A stretch of 38,578 bases of DNA from Mycobacterium paraffinicum (lineage in GTDB: Bacteria > Actinomycetota > Actinomycetes > Mycobacteriales > Mycobacteriaceae). The stretch is from NCBI RefSeq assembly GCF_001907675.1, contig NZ_MPNT01000047.1:1-38578 (forward strand). Reading direction: 5' to 3'. A program made the position numbers and the translations under genes. Below are positions 1 through 9,899 of this stretch, piece after piece (within the stretch, counting starts at the first letter, position 1; each line of letters begins with the position of its first letter). The notes below the pieces were generated by a model. That model had not been told where the DNA came from, did no database searches, and saw only the letters and a program-made list of their open reading frames with translations.

Positions 1-107
1 CTGCCGCACCACCGGCGCCCCCGGCCCCGGCGTCACCCGCACCCAAACCGGCCGGCCCGCCGAACGCGGCGGCGCCGAAGCCGCCGGGTCCAGTCGCGGG
101 CGGCTGA
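1..107 (+). CDS. C-terminal end of a Pro/Ala-rich protein (partial)
   Basis: An open frame enters from the left edge and stops at TGA 105-107, giving 34 residues rich in proline and alanine with two lysines. G/C dominates third positions as in neighbouring genes. It lies just upstream of mrp on the same strand, where M. tuberculosis has the membrane protein Rv1230c, so it may be the tail of that orthologue (inference from synteny only). There is too little sequence to name a domain. It could instead be a non-coding GC-rich stretch. Confidence 0.4.
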   Translation, partial: AAPPAPPAPASPAPKPAGPPNAAAPKPPGPVAGG

Positions 108-114
108 CCGGCCA

Positions 115-272
115 GCGGCGATCACAAGCGCGGCGAAGCCGGGCGCAGTGGGTCGCCGCCAACCAGCCCAGCGGCGATCACAAGCGCGGCGAAGCCGGGC
201 GCAGTGGGTCGCCGCCAACCAGCCCAGCGGCGATCACAAGCGCGGCGAAGCCGGGCGCAGTGGGTCGCCGCC
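115..272 (+). repeat. Tandem repeat array A, 56-bp period, about 2.8 copies
   Basis: Near-identical units begin at 115, 171 and 227; the third ends early at about 272. The array starts a few bases after the stop at 105-107 and ends about 25 bp before the mrp promoter. Read on the minus strand, the unit contains GGCGACCC, then GCCCGGC, then CGCCGCGCT, then GATCGCC. It is therefore the same family, in opposite orientation, as the arrays at 1455-1553 and 5794-5958. It resembles a mycobacterial interspersed repetitive unit in size and placement. Confidence 0.9.
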
Positions 273-296
273 AGAAGGTTCCTCTTGCCGCGCGCC

Positions 297-310
297 TACA
301 CTCGGCGGTG
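297..310 (+). promoter_or_regulatory. Leaderless promoter -10 (TACACT) for mrp
   Basis: TACACT at 297-302 fits the mycobacterial TANNNT -10 element. It is followed 5 nt later by GTG 308 and then ATG 311, both in the mrp frame. There is no Shine-Dalgarno sequence, so the mRNA probably starts at or next to the start codon. Confidence 0.55.
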
Positions 311-1456
311 ATGTCCTCTCATGACACTGCCGACTTGAGCGCAGCAATCCGCACCGCCTTGGGCAAGGTGATCGACCCCGAACTACGGCGCCCGATCACC
401 GAACTCGGAATGGTCAAGAGCATTGACGCCGAGCCCGACGGCGGCGTACACGTCGAGATCTATCTGACCACCGCCGCCTGTCCGAAGAAGACCGAAATCA
501 GCGAGCGCGTCACCCAGGCCGTCTCCGACGTTCCGGGCACGGGCGCCGTGAAAGTCACCCTTGACGTGATGAACGACGAGCAGCGCACCGAACTGCGCAA
601 GCAGTTACGCGGCGACGCCCGCGAGCCCGTCATCCCGTTCGCCCAGCCGAACTCGCTGACCCGCGTCTATGCGGTCGCGTCGGGGAAGGGCGGGGTGGGA
701 AAGTCCACCGTCACCGTCAACCTGGCCGCCGCAATGGCGGCCCGCGGCCTGTCCGTCGGCGTGCTGGACGCCGATATCCACGGCCATTCCATCCCGCGGA
801 TGATGGGCACCACCGACCGGCCCACCCAAGTCGAGTCGATGATCCTGCCGCCCATCGCCCACGAGGTGAAGGTCATTTCGATCGCCCAGTTCACCGAGGG
901 CAACACACCGGTGGTGTGGCGCGGACCGATGCTGCACCGGGCGTTGCAACAGTTCTTGGCCGACGTCTATTGGGGCGATCTGGACGTCCTGTTGCTGGAC
1001 CTGCCGCCCGGCACCGGCGACATCGCCATTTCGGTGGCCCAGCTGATCCCGAGCGCCGAGCTCATGGTGGTTACCACGCCGCAACTGGCCGCGGCCGAGG
1101 TCGCCGAGCGGGCGGGCAGCATCGCGATGCAAACCCGGCAGCGCCTCGCCGGCGTGGTGGAGAACATGTCCGGCCTCACGCTGCCGGACGGTTCGACGAT
1201 GCAGGTGTTCGGCGAGGGCGGCGGCCGGCAGGTGGCCGAGCGGTTGTCCCGCGCGGTCGGTGCCGATGTGCCGCTGCTGGGCCAGATCCCGTTGGACCCC
1301 GCCCTGGTGGCCGCCGGCGATTCCGGCACGCCGATCGTGCTGAGCGCCCCCGACTCCCCGGCGGGCAAGGAACTGCGCAGCGTGGCCGACAAGCTGTCGG
1401 CACGTCGACGCGGGTTGGCGGGCGTGTCACTCGGGCTCGATCCGACACGACGCTAG
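311..1456 (+). CDS. mrp: Mrp/NBP35-family P-loop ATPase
   Basis: This 381-residue protein is a putative Fe-S cluster carrier ATPase of the Mrp/ApbC/NBP35 family, cytoplasmic. Residues about 8-90 form a MIP18/DUF59 domain (IDPELRRPITELGM). The deviant Walker A GKGGVGKST is at about 125-133, followed by the DADIHGHS switch region and LLLDLPPGTGD. It aligns closely with recalled M. tuberculosis Rv1229c. The start at 311 (or GTG 308) is set by the -10 element at 297-302; the frame stays open upstream to 260, but through repeat DNA. The CxxC pair that binds the bridging cluster in enterobacterial ApbC is not visible after ENMSG, where this protein reads LTLPDGSTM. The stop codon lies inside tandem array B. 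tatB is convergent. Confidence 0.93.
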   Translation: MSSHDTADLSAAIRTALGKVIDPELRRPITELGMVKSIDAEPDGGVHVEIYLTTAACPKKTEISERVTQAVSDVPGTGAVKVTLDVMNDEQRTELRKQLRGDAREPVIPFAQPNSLTRVYAVASGKGGVGKSTVTVNLAAAMAARGLSVGVLDADIHGHSIPRMMGTTDRPTQVESMILPPIAHEVKVISIAQFTEGNTPVVWRGPMLHRALQQFLADVYWGDLDVLLLDLPPGTGDIAISVAQLIPSAELMVVTTPQLAAAEVAERAGSIAMQTRQRLAGVVENMSGLTLPDGSTMQVFGEGGGRQVAERLSRAVGADVPLLGQIPLDPALVAAGDSGTPIVLSAPDSPAGKELRSVADKLSARRRGLAGVSLGLDPTRR

Positions 1457-1553
1457 ATCTGACGGTGGCGACCCGCGTCGCCCGGCTCCGCCGCGCTCGC
1501 GATCGCCACAGATCTGACGGTGGCGACCCGCGTCGCCCGGCTCCGCCGCGCTT
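1455..1553 (+). repeat. Tandem repeat array B, 55-bp period, about 1.8 copies
   Basis: Unit 1 spans 1455-1509. Unit 2 begins at 1510 and loses identity near 1553. The unit has short inverted ends, GTGGCGA and TCGCCAC, enclosing the core CGCCCGGC-CGCCGCGCT. The array begins within the mrp stop codon and fills the gap between the convergent genes mrp and tatB. Confidence 0.85.
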
Positions 1554-1562
1554 GCTCGACGG

Positions 1563-1955
1563 TCAGGTGGCGTCGGCGTCGAACGGTGTCTTGCCGGGGA
1601 CGGGTGGCTCGATCGGTGCCGCCGGCTCCGGCGCAGCGGCCGCCGCACCGTTGACCGGCCGGTCGAAGTTGCCGGTGAAAAAGGAATCGTCGCCGTCCAG
1701 CAGATGCTTGGTGAGCGCGGCGCGCGGGGTCATCCCCCGCAGCCTCTGCAGTTCACTGAGCGGAACGCGCAGGTCGTCGAACTCGGGCCCGAGGTCTTCG
1801 CGCAGCTGGGTGGTCACCCCGCTCAGGTAGTCGCGGGCCTGGCGCAGCGCGGTCGACGTCCAGCGGATCGCACCGGGAAGCCGCTCCGGGCCGAGGACCA
1901 CCAGCCCCACCACGACCAGGACCAGGATGTGCTCCCAGCTCAGGCTGCCGAACAT
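1563..1955 (-). CDS. tatB: Twin-arginine translocase subunit TatB
   Basis: This 130-residue protein is the TatB component of the Tat export system, which acts with TatC in recognising folded substrates at the cytoplasmic membrane. One N-terminal membrane segment (about residues 5-21) is followed by the hinge motif GPERLPG, an amphipathic helix to about residue 60, and an acidic, Pro/Ala-rich tail. Length and sequence match recalled M. tuberculosis Rv1224 (131 aa). Its ATG lies directly after the htrA stop with no spacer, so it is read as the last gene of the htrA transcript. In M. tuberculosis the genes Rv1225c to lpqX lie between tatB and mrp; here that interval is only about 100 bp of repeat. 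Confidence 0.95.
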   Translation of the reverse strand: MFGSLSWEHILVLVVVGLVVLGPERLPGAIRWTSTALRQARDYLSGVTTQLREDLGPEFDDLRVPLSELQRLRGMTPRAALTKHLLDGDDSFFTGNFDRPVNGAAAAAPEPAAPIEPPVPGKTPFDADAT

Positions 1956-3488
<1,533 letters not shown>

Positions 3489-3656
3489 CTACTTGAGCGC
3501 TCGAGACAAGCCCTGCACCGGGCGATACCCACGACACCGGCGTGGCCGTGTCCACCCTAGTATCCACGGTTCGCGACCGGTCGCCCATGAGCGCGCGGGC
3601 GGGGTGCGCAAAATCGGGCCGGATCAACGACGGGGGCTCTTTCAGAGGGCGCGCAG

Positions 3657-4052
3657 CTACGGGCGCTTGCGCTGCTCATGGGCGTCGCGATCAGCAAAAC
3701 GATCGGACGCCCGGGCGGTCGCGTCGTCGGGCGAATCGTAGGGAATCTCAGCGAGCATTCCGAGCAGCGCGGTCGGGATGCGGATCGGATGCGAATCGCG
3801 CAGCGCCGCACGGGCGCGGCTCTGACCGTCGACCTCGGCGGCGCACTGCGGGCACAGCGACAGGTGGTGCGCAGCCCGAAGGTGCGCGTTCATCCGCAGC
3901 TCACCGTCGACGAACGCCGCGATGGCTTCGACGGAAAGGTGCTCGGTGGAGCCGAACTGGCGCGGCGCGCCGACGGGGGCGTCGCTCTGGGAGGCGAATT
4001 GAGCAGGAAGCCAGGAGAACGCACGACGGAAGAGATGTCCTCGATCGGGCAT
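3657..4052 (-). CDS. rseA: Anti-sigma-E factor RseA (ZAS type)
   Basis: This 131-residue cytoplasmic anti-sigma factor is expected to bind SigE. Redox-sensitive zinc-associated anti-sigma proteins carry H-x3-C-x2-C; here this is His63, Cys67 and Cys70 in HHLSLCPQC. The first 70 residues are nearly those recalled for M. tuberculosis Rv1222, and the C-terminus is shorter and variable. I chose ATG 4052 because AAAGGA sits about 7 nt upstream; GTG 4055 is the alternative. It lies about 105 bp after sigE in the same direction. In M. tuberculosis RseA is phosphorylated by PknB and degraded via ClpC1P2 (known biology, not visible here). Confidence 0.93.
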   Translation of the reverse strand: MPDRGHLFRRAFSWLPAQFASQSDAPVGAPRQFGSTEHLSVEAIAAFVDGELRMNAHLRAAHHLSLCPQCAAEVDGQSRARAALRDSHPIRIPTALLGMLAEIPYDSPDDATARASDRFADRDAHEQRKRP

Positions 4053-4157
4053 CACCGGGTCCTTTCGTTGCGCCTACCCCTCGAATGTAGCGCGAGGGGG
4101 CGCGCAATACCGCGTTCAAGACCGCAAAACCGCTGGCTCACACCCAAGCGATGAACC

Positions 4158-4925
4158 CTAGGCCGACTCGGCGGGCAACGCCTCCCGGCTAGTGCCCGGC
4201 TGCGGATGCGCGGCCAGGTAGTCACGCAACGCCTGACGTCCGCGGTGGATGCGGCTGCGGACGGTGCCGAGCTTCACGCCCAGCGTCGCGCCGATCTCCT
4301 CGTAGGAAAGACCCTCGATGTCACACAGGACGACGGCGGCGCGGAATTCCGGCGGCAGGGAATCCAGGGCGGCCTGCAGGTCCGGCCCGAGCCGCGAATC
4401 GTGGTAGATCTGCTCGGGATTGGGCTCGTCGGCGGGCACCCGCTCGTAATCCTCAGGCAGCGCCTCCATTCGGATGCGGGCGCGCCGACGCACCATGTCG
4501 AGGAAGAGGTTGGTGGTGATGCGGTGCAGCCAGCCTTCGAACGTTCCCGGCTGGTAGTTCTGCACCGATCGGAAAACCCGGATGAAGGTTTCCTGCGTGA
4601 GGTCTTCAGCGTCGTGCTGATTGCCCGAGAGGCGGTAAGCCAGCCGGTACACCCGGTCGGCGTGCTGACGCACCAGCTCGTCCCAGGAGGGCATCGTCGA
4701 CTTGTCCCCGGTCGCGTCGAAAACCGCGGTGCCATGCAAGCCATCGGACGGCTCCACCCACTCGTCGGCGGGGCAGTCCTGCGGGTGCGACATGCTGGTC
4801 GGGCCCAAAAGCGTGGTGATGATCAGATCCTCCGAATCCGTCCTGTCACAAAGCGACAAGTCGTCACCGGCGGCAACACGTAGCCGCCAATCCGTATTCC
4901 CGGTCCCACCCGCTCCGCGATCCAT
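4158..4925 (-). CDS. sigE: ECF sigma factor SigE
   Basis: This 255-residue extracytoplasmic-function sigma factor directs transcription after envelope stress. Region 2 contains [19 protein letters not shown] and [12 protein letters not shown]. Region 4 contains [19 protein letters not shown], then a helix-turn-helix at [19 protein letters not shown]. From ATG 4925 the length matches M. tuberculosis SigE (257 aa). The frame stays open upstream to 5018, and an internal ATG precedes SHPQD. M. tuberculosis sigE is reported to use several promoters and start codons, so isoforms are plausible. The N-terminal 70 residues are variable and the rest is nearly invariant. It heads the sigE-rseA-htrA-tatB block. 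Confidence 0.94.
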   Translation of the reverse strand: MDRGAGGTGNTDWRLRVAAGDDLSLCDRTDSEDLIITTLLGPTSMSHPQDCPADEWVEPSDGLHGTAVFDATGDKSTMPSWDELVRQHADRVYRLAYRLSGNQHDAEDLTQETFIRVFRSVQNYQPGTFEGWLHRITTNLFLDMVRRRARIRMEALPEDYERVPADEPNPEQIYHDSRLGPDLQAALDSLPPEFRAAVVLCDIEGLSYEEIGATLGVKLGTVRSRIHRGRQALRDYLAAHPQPGTSREALPAESA

Positions 4926-4969
4926 AGGGACACCGTCGCGTATGGGCGTATGTGCGATATATGAACAGT

Positions 4970-4985
4970 CTGAGCTCAGCCTGAG
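4970..4985 (-). promoter_or_regulatory. Candidate MprA-like direct repeat upstream of sigE
   Basis: On the minus strand two CTCAG motifs occur 11 nt apart (complement of 4981-4985 and 4970-4974), 45-60 bp upstream of the sigE ATG. The two-component regulator MprA binds paired loosely conserved 8-bp direct repeats upstream of sigE in M. tuberculosis. The placement fits, but the assignment is from memory of that motif. Confidence 0.45.
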
Positions 4986-5115
4986 AAACCTTTTCGTTAC
5001 TAGCGCTGTGCAGGACATATCCGCCGCAGGGTGAAGTTAAACGCAACGGCTTTGCCGGGCGTGTCGTGGCGGCGCGGCTTAGGCGCGCCATGCCGGGGCG
5101 CGCACGGAAGTGGAA

Positions 5116-5130
5116 TACGCTGCGGGCATG
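5116..5130 (+). promoter_or_regulatory. Leaderless promoter -10 (TACGCT) for the methyltransferase
   Basis: TACGCT at 5116-5121 is followed by 6 nt and then ATG 5128. There is no Shine-Dalgarno sequence. This favours ATG 5128 over the in-frame GTG at 5110, which would lie upstream of the -10 element. Confidence 0.6.
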
Positions 5131-5796
5131 GACGGCACCGACGCAGACACCCCCGGCCAGCCGGCGCCCAGTCGAGCCGAGTCCCTCTTCGCGCACGCCG
5201 AGGGGTCGATCTCGGAGGACGCGCTGCTGGCGGCCGCCCGCGAGCGCGCCGTGGACATCGGAGCGGGCGCGGTGACGCCAGCCGTGGGCGCGCTGCTGAG
5301 CCTGCTGGCCAAGCTCAGCGGCGGCAAGGCGGTGGCGGAGGTGGGTACCGGCGCCGGGGTCAGCGGGCTTTGGTTGCTGTCCGGCATGAGCGATGACGGC
5401 GTCCTGACGACGATCGACATCGAGCCCGAGTACCTGCGGCTCGCCAAGCAGGCCTTCTCCGAAGCCGGGATCGGGCCGTCGCGCACCCGGTTGATCAGCG
5501 GCCGCGCCCAAGAGGTCCTCACCCGGCTGGCCGACGAGTCCTACGACCTCGTGTTCGTCGACGCCGACCCGGTCGATCAGCCCGATTACGTCATGGAGGG
5601 CGTGCGGCTGCTGCGATCCGGCGGCGTGATCGTGGTGCATCGGGCCGCCCTCGGCGGGCGTGCAGGCGACCCCGCCGCACGCGACTCGGAGGTGGTCGCG
5701 GTCCGGGAGGCGGCACGGCTCATCGCCGAGGACGAGCGGCTCACGCCCGCCCTGGTGCCTCTGGGCGACGGGATTTTGGCCGCCGTTCGCGACTGA
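5128..5796 (+). CDS. SAM-dependent O-methyltransferase (family 3, COMT-like)
   Basis: This 222-residue Rossmann-fold methyltransferase matches recalled M. tuberculosis Rv1220c. SAM-binding motif I is [16 protein letters not shown], followed by the acidic loop DIEPEYL and [15 protein letters not shown]. Bacterial class I O-methyltransferases of this family usually read DADK at the catalytic metal/substrate site; here it is DADP. The substrate is unknown. It is transcribed divergently from sigE across about 200 bp, an arrangement conserved in mycobacteria. The start is set by the -10 element at 5116-5121. The stop codon is the first base triplet of tandem array C. Confidence 0.88.
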   Translation: MDGTDADTPGQPAPSRAESLFAHAEGSISEDALLAAARERAVDIGAGAVTPAVGALLSLLAKLSGGKAVAEVGTGAGVSGLWLLSGMSDDGVLTTIDIEPEYLRLAKQAFSEAGIGPSRTRLISGRAQEVLTRLADESYDLVFVDADPVDQPDYVMEGVRLLRSGGVIVVHRAALGGRAGDPAARDSEVVAVREAARLIAEDERLTPALVPLGDGILAAVRD

Positions 5797-5958
5797 ATCG
5801 ATGGTGGCGACCCGCCGCGCCCGGCCACGCCGCGCTCGCGATCGTCACTGACCCGATGGTGGCGACCCGCCGCGCCCGGCCACGCCGCGCTCGCGATCGC
5901 CACTGACCCGATGGTCGCGACCCGCCGCGCCCGGCCACGCCGCGCTCGCGATCGCCAC
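5794..5958 (+). repeat. Tandem repeat array C, three 55-bp units
   Basis: Three units (5794-5848, 5849-5903, 5904-5958) differ at only a few positions. Each begins with TGA and carries GTGGCGA (GTCGCGA in unit 3) near one end and TCGCCAC or TCGTCAC at the other. The first TGA is the stop codon of the upstream methyltransferase gene. It is the same family as arrays A and B. Confidence 0.93.
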
Positions 5959-5997
5959 TGACCCGATCCCTTTACGAATTCTTGACGCGATACCGAC

Positions 5998-6027
5998 TTG
6001 ACTCGTGACTGAACGCGCGTTTAGCCT
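5998..6027 (+). promoter_or_regulatory. Promoter of the TetR/ABC exporter operon
   Basis: TTGACT at 5998-6003 and TAGCCT at 6022-6027 are separated by 18 nt. ATG 6035 follows the -10 element after 7 nt, so the transcript is probably leaderless. Two operator-like palindromes overlap the spacer/-10 region and the start codon. Confidence 0.65.
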
Positions 6028-6044
6028 ACTGAACATGCGTTCAG
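6009..6044 (+). promoter_or_regulatory. Tandem TetR operators over the exporter promoter
   Basis: Two 16-bp palindromes with CTGAAC arms lie 20 bp apart: CTGAACGCGCGTTTAG at 6009-6024 (one arm imperfect) and CTGAACATGCGTTCAG at 6029-6044 (arms perfect). They cover the -10 element, the likely start of transcription and the ATG of the TetR gene. This indicates autorepression and control of the downstream ABC genes. Confidence 0.75.
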
Positions 6045-6673
6045 CCGACCTGACCGCAACCGCCCGAATCCGCGATGCGGCCATCGAGCAGTTCGGACAG
6101 CACGGCTTCGGCGTGGGAGTAAGGGCCATCGCCGAAGCCGCGGGGGTGAGCGCCGCGCTGGTCATCCACCACTTCGGCTCCAAAGACGGCCTGCGCAAGG
6201 CCTGCGATGACTACGTCGCCGAAGAGATCCGCAGCAGCAAATCGGAGGCGATGCGGTCCAACGACCCCGCCACCTGGTTCGCGCAGCTCGCCGAGATCGA
6301 GGAATTCGCCCCCATCATGGCCTACGTGGTGCGCAGCATGCAGACGGGTGGTGACCTGGCGAAGATGTTGTGGCAGAGGATGATTGAGAACGCCGAAGAG
6401 TACCTGGAAGAAGGTGTGCGGGCCGGGACGATAAAGCCCAGCCGTGATCCGAAGGCCAGGGCCAAATATCTCGGAATCACGGGAGGCGGCAGCCTCCTGC
6501 TCTACATACAAATGCACGACACGCCAACGGATTTGCGTGCGGTCCTGCGCGATTACGCCAGGGACATGATCCTGCCGGCCCTCGAGATCTACAGCGAGGG
6601 CCTGATGGTGGACCGCACCATGTACGACGCATTCCTGGCCGCCGAAGATCAAGGAGGATCCCATGTCAGTTGA
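6035..6673 (+). CDS. TetR-family repressor of the ABC exporter (Rv1219c-like)
   Basis: This 212-residue transcriptional repressor has an N-terminal helix-turn-helix ([29 protein letters not shown], about residues 27-55) and a helical ligand-binding/dimer domain. Length and sequence match recalled M. tuberculosis Rv1219c, which regulates Rv1217c-Rv1218c. ATG 6035 is chosen because it lies 7 nt after the -10 element and the encoded MRSADLT matches the orthologue's start. The paired palindromes at 6009-6044 are its likely operators. Its end overlaps the ATPase gene by 11 nt, and that gene has its own Shine-Dalgarno sequence (AAGGAGG) inside this coding region. Confidence 0.92.
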   Translation: MRSADLTATARIRDAAIEQFGQHGFGVGVRAIAEAAGVSAALVIHHFGSKDGLRKACDDYVAEEIRSSKSEAMRSNDPATWFAQLAEIEEFAPIMAYVVRSMQTGGDLAKMLWQRMIENAEEYLEEGVRAGTIKPSRDPKARAKYLGITGGGSLLLYIQMHDTPTDLRAVLRDYARDMILPALEIYSEGLMVDRTMYDAFLAAEDQGGSHVS

Positions 6674-7577
6674 CAGTGCCGCGCCCATCGAAATACGTGG
6701 GCTGACAAAGAACTTCGGAGCTGTCCGCGCGCTGGACGGTCTCGACCTGACGGTGCGCGAAGGCGAAGTCCATGGCTTCCTGGGCCCCAACGGCGCTGGG
6801 AAATCGACGACGATCCGCATCCTGCTCGGCCTGGTCAAGGCGGACGGCGGCAGCGTGCGACTGCTTGGCGGCGACCCGTGGACCGACGCGGTCGCATTGC
6901 ACCGCCAGATCGCCTACGTACCGGGTGATGTCACGCTGTGGCCGACGCTGACCGGCGGGGAGACCATCGACATGCTGGCCCGCATGCGCGGGGGCGTCGA
7001 TGAACGACGGCGCGCCGAATTGATCGAGCGCTTCGACCTCGACCCCCACAAGAAGGCGCGGACCTATTCGAAGGGCAACCGGCAGAAAGTCTCGCTGATC
7101 TCCGCGTTCTCGTCGCATGCCCGCCTGCTGCTCCTCGACGAGCCGAGCAGTGGCCTGGACCCGTTGATGGAGAACGTCTTTCAGCAATGCGTCGCCGATG
7201 CGCGCGACCGCGGGGTGACCATCTTGCTGTCCAGCCACATCCTGGCCGAGACCGAAGCGCTGTGTGAAAGAGTGACCATCATCCGGGCCGGCAGAACCGT
7301 CGAGAGCGGTTCGCTGGACTCGATGCGTCATCTCAGCCGCACCTCGATCAGAGCCGAAATGACCGGCGACCCCGGCGATCTCACCCGAATAAAGGGGGTT
7401 GAGGACGTCAGCGTCGAAGGCAACACGGTGCGCGCCCAGGTCGACGGCGAGAGCCTCGGCGAACTGATCCGGGCGCTGGGCGACGCGGGCGTGCGCAGCC
7501 TCGTCAGCCAGCCGCCGACGCTCGAGGAACTCTTCCTGCGCCACTACGACACGGCGGAGAAGGTGTCCGCGTCATGA
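6663..7577 (+). CDS. ABC exporter ATP-binding protein (Rv1218c-like)
   Basis: This 304-residue cytoplasmic ATPase subunit belongs to a drug-export type ABC transporter. Walker A is GPNGAGKST (about residues 40-48), the signature region is [11 protein letters not shown] (a degenerate LSGGQ, usual in this subfamily), Walker B is [13 protein letters not shown], and the H-loop is SSHILAE. A C-terminal regulatory segment follows. A strong Shine-Dalgarno sequence (AAGGAGG) precedes ATG 6663. It overlaps the permease gene by 4 nt (ATGA). In M. tuberculosis the Rv1217c-Rv1218c pair is linked to efflux of several antimycobacterial compounds (literature knowledge). Confidence 0.93.
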   Translation: MSVDSAAPIEIRGLTKNFGAVRALDGLDLTVREGEVHGFLGPNGAGKSTTIRILLGLVKADGGSVRLLGGDPWTDAVALHRQIAYVPGDVTLWPTLTGGETIDMLARMRGGVDERRRAELIERFDLDPHKKARTYSKGNRQKVSLISAFSSHARLLLLDEPSSGLDPLMENVFQQCVADARDRGVTILLSSHILAETEALCERVTIIRAGRTVESGSLDSMRHLSRTSIRAEMTGDPGDLTRIKGVEDVSVEGNTVRAQVDGESLGELIRALGDAGVRSLVSQPPTLEELFLRHYDTAEKVSAS

Positions 7578-9217
7578 ACACCGCGACCTTGGATCGGCCA
7601 CACCGCCCGAGCCACCCAGCCCCGCAACGGCGGCCGAACTTCGCGGGAACGCCGGGCATGCTACGGCTCTACCTCCGGCGCGACCGGATCTCGCTGCCGC
7701 TGTGGGTGCTGCTGCTCTCGGTGCCGCTGGCAACGGTGTACGTCGGCAGCATCGAAAAGGTCTACCCCACCCAGGCGGCGCGTGCCGGGTTCGCGGCCTC
7801 CATCATGGCGAGCCCCGCCCAGCGTGCGCTCTACGGGCAGGTCTACAACGACAGCCTTGGGGCGGTGGGCATTTGGAAGGCCGGGATGTTTCACCTGCTC
7901 ATCTCGGTGGCCGTCATCCTGACCGTCATCCGGCACACCCGCGCCGACGAGGAGGCCGGACGGACGGAGCTCGTGGACTCGACCGCAGTCGGGCGCTACG
8001 CCAGCCTCACCGCAGCCCTTTTGTTGTCCTTCGGGGCCAGCGTCGCGACGGGCGTAATCGGCGCGGCGGGGCTGCTCACCACCGACGTCGCCCCGGGTGG
8101 GTCGCTCGCCTTCGGCGCGGCGCTGGCCTGTTCCGGCCTGGTGTTCACCGCCGTCGCCGCCGTCGCCGCGCAACTGTCGCCGAGCGCACGGTCTGCCCGC
8201 GGTGCCGCGTTCGCCGTCCTGGCGGCGGCCTTCACGCTGAGGGCCCTTGGCGACGCCGGTTCGGGCGCCTTGTCCTGGCTCTCGCCGCTGGGGTGGTCGC
8301 TGCAGGTCCGGCCCTACGCGGGCGACCACTGGCCGGTGCTGCTGCTGCATCTGGCGACGACCGCCGTCCTCACCGCACTGGCCTATCGGCTCCTCGCGGG
8401 GCGCGACGTCGGCGCCGGGCTGTTCGCGGAGCGGCCCGGCCCCGGCTCCGCCGCCCCCGCACTGGGCAACGTGTTTGGGCTGGCGTGGCGGCTGGATCGC
8501 GGCGCCCTCGTGCTGTGGACCGTGGGCCTGTGCCTCTACGGCGTCCTGATGGGCAGTGTGGTGCACGGCATCGGGGACGAGCTCGGCGACAGCAGCGCCG
8601 CGCGCGACATCGTGGTCCGGATGGGTGGCACCAACGCCTTGGCGGAGGCCTTCATCGCCGTCGCGTTCACCATGCTGGGCATGGCGGCCGCCGCGTTCGC
8701 GATTTCGCTGACGCTGCGGCTACACCAGGAGGAGGCGGCGCAACGCGCCGAGACGACGCTGGCCGGCGCGGTGTCGCGAACCCGTTGGCTGGCCAGCCAC
8801 GTGCTGGCAGCCCTGCTCGGTTCCACGGTCGCGATGCTGCTCAGCGGGCTGGCGGGCGGGCTCGTCTACGGCGCCGCCACCGGCGACGTCGGCGCCAAGG
8901 TGGCCGTCGTGGTGGGAAGCGCGGCGGTGCAGCTGCCCGCCGTCTGGTTGTTGTGTGCGGTGACCGTCGCCGTGTTCGGGCTCGCGCCGCGATTCACGCC
9001 CGTGGCGTGGGGCGTCCTGGTCGGGTTCATCGCCTTGTACCTGATCGGTTCCTTGGCCGGGTTCTCACAGTGGCTGCTCGACCTGGAGCCGTTCGCCCAC
9101 ATTCCGCGCGTCAGCAGCGGTTTCACGGCCACGCCACTGTTGTGGTTGCTCGTCATAGATGCCACACTGATCGCCCTGGGAGCCGTGGCTTTTCGACGAC
9201 GCGATCTGCGACTTTAG
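7574..9217 (+). CDS. ABC exporter permease (Rv1217c-like)
   Basis: This 547-residue integral membrane subunit has roughly twelve hydrophobic segments in two halves of about six each, as in tetronasin-type exporter permeases. The N-terminal 35 residues are polar and Pro/Arg-rich. It is translationally coupled to the ATPase gene by an ATGA overlap and followed 7 nt later by the membrane methyltransferase-like gene. It is the orthologue of recalled Rv1217c. Transport substrates cannot be read from the sequence. Confidence 0.9.
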   Translation: MNTATLDRPHRPSHPAPQRRPNFAGTPGMLRLYLRRDRISLPLWVLLLSVPLATVYVGSIEKVYPTQAARAGFAASIMASPAQRALYGQVYNDSLGAVGIWKAGMFHLLISVAVILTVIRHTRADEEAGRTELVDSTAVGRYASLTAALLLSFGASVATGVIGAAGLLTTDVAPGGSLAFGAALACSGLVFTAVAAVAAQLSPSARSARGAAFAVLAAAFTLRALGDAGSGALSWLSPLGWSLQVRPYAGDHWPVLLLHLATTAVLTALAYRLLAGRDVGAGLFAERPGPGSAAPALGNVFGLAWRLDRGALVLWTVGLCLYGVLMGSVVHGIGDELGDSSAARDIVVRMGGTNALAEAFIAVAFTMLGMAAAAFAISLTLRLHQEEAAQRAETTLAGAVSRTRWLASHVLAALLGSTVAMLLSGLAGGLVYGAATGDVGAKVAVVVGSAAVQLPAVWLLCAVTVAVFGLAPRFTPVAWGVLVGFIALYLIGSLAGFSQWLLDLEPFAHIPRVSSGFTATPLLWLLVIDATLIALGAVAFRRRDLRL

Positions 9218-9224
9218 GAGCGTC

Positions 9225-9899
9225 ATGAAGATCGGTGTTCGACTGGCGGCATCAGCGATTCTCGGAATCGCCGCCTACGCTTTGGTCCTGTTCTTGCCGG
9301 CCGGCACCTTCCACTATTGGCAGGGCTGGGTTTTCATCGCCCTGTTCACGGTGGTATCGATCGTCCCGACGATCTACCTGGCGCGCAAACATCCGGCGGC
9401 CCTGCAACGGCGCATGCACGCGGGACCGCGGGCGGAAACCCGGACGGCCCAGAAGATCATCAGTGCCGGCGCCTTCGGGACGCTCTTCGTGGTCATGGCG
9501 TTCAGCGCGTTCGACCATCGGATGGGCTGGTCGACGGTGCCCGTGTGGCTGTGCGTGGTCGGCGACATCCTGATGGCCACCGGCCTGGCCATCGCCATGC
9601 GCGTGATCATCGAGAACAGTTATGCCGCTGCGACGATCACGGTGGAGAGCGGCCAGCAAGTCGCGTCCGACGGTCTTTACCGGTTCGTCAGGCACCCGAT
9701 GTACGCCGGGAACGTGATCATGATGGTGGGCATGCCCTTGGCGCTGGGCTCGTACTGGGCGCTGCTGCTGGTCGTCCCGGGCGTGGCGATCCTCGTGCTG
9801 CGCATTCTCGACGAGGAAAAGCTGCTCAAATCGGATCTCCCCGGATACCGCGAATACGCGCAACGCGTCCGCTATCGGCTGCTGCCGAGTGTGTGGTAG
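9225..9899 (+). CDS. Isoprenylcysteine carboxyl methyltransferase-like membrane protein
   Basis: This 224-residue protein has about five membrane segments and the C-terminal signature of the ICMT/PEMT-type methyltransferases: GLYRFVRHPMYAGN near residue 155-168, then LDEEKLL and the GYREYAQRVRYRLLP tail. It matches recalled M. tuberculosis Rv1216c. Its substrate is unknown. AGGAG lies 5 nt before ATG 9225. It sits 7 nt after the permease gene, so it is the last gene of the TetR-controlled operon. A link to the exporter's cargo or to lipid modification is only an inference. Confidence 0.85.
   Translation: MKIGVRLAASAILGIAAYALVLFLPAGTFHYWQGWVFIALFTVVSIVPTIYLARKHPAALQRRMHAGPRAETRTAQKIISAGAFGTLFVVMAFSAFDHRMGWSTVPVWLCVVGDILMATGLAIAMRVIIENSYAAATITVESGQQVASDGLYRFVRHPMYAGNVIMMVGMPLALGSYWALLLVVPGVAILVLRILDEEKLLKSDLPGYREYAQRVRYRLLPSVW

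Noticed and set aside
115..272. CRISPR-like array
   Set aside because: Units are head-to-tail without unique spacers and no cas genes are present; this is a minisatellite.
4926..5109. SigE/SigH-type autoregulatory promoter (GGAA with GTT) upstream of sigE
   Set aside because: I could not find a convincing pair at proper spacing; only the direct-repeat element is reported.
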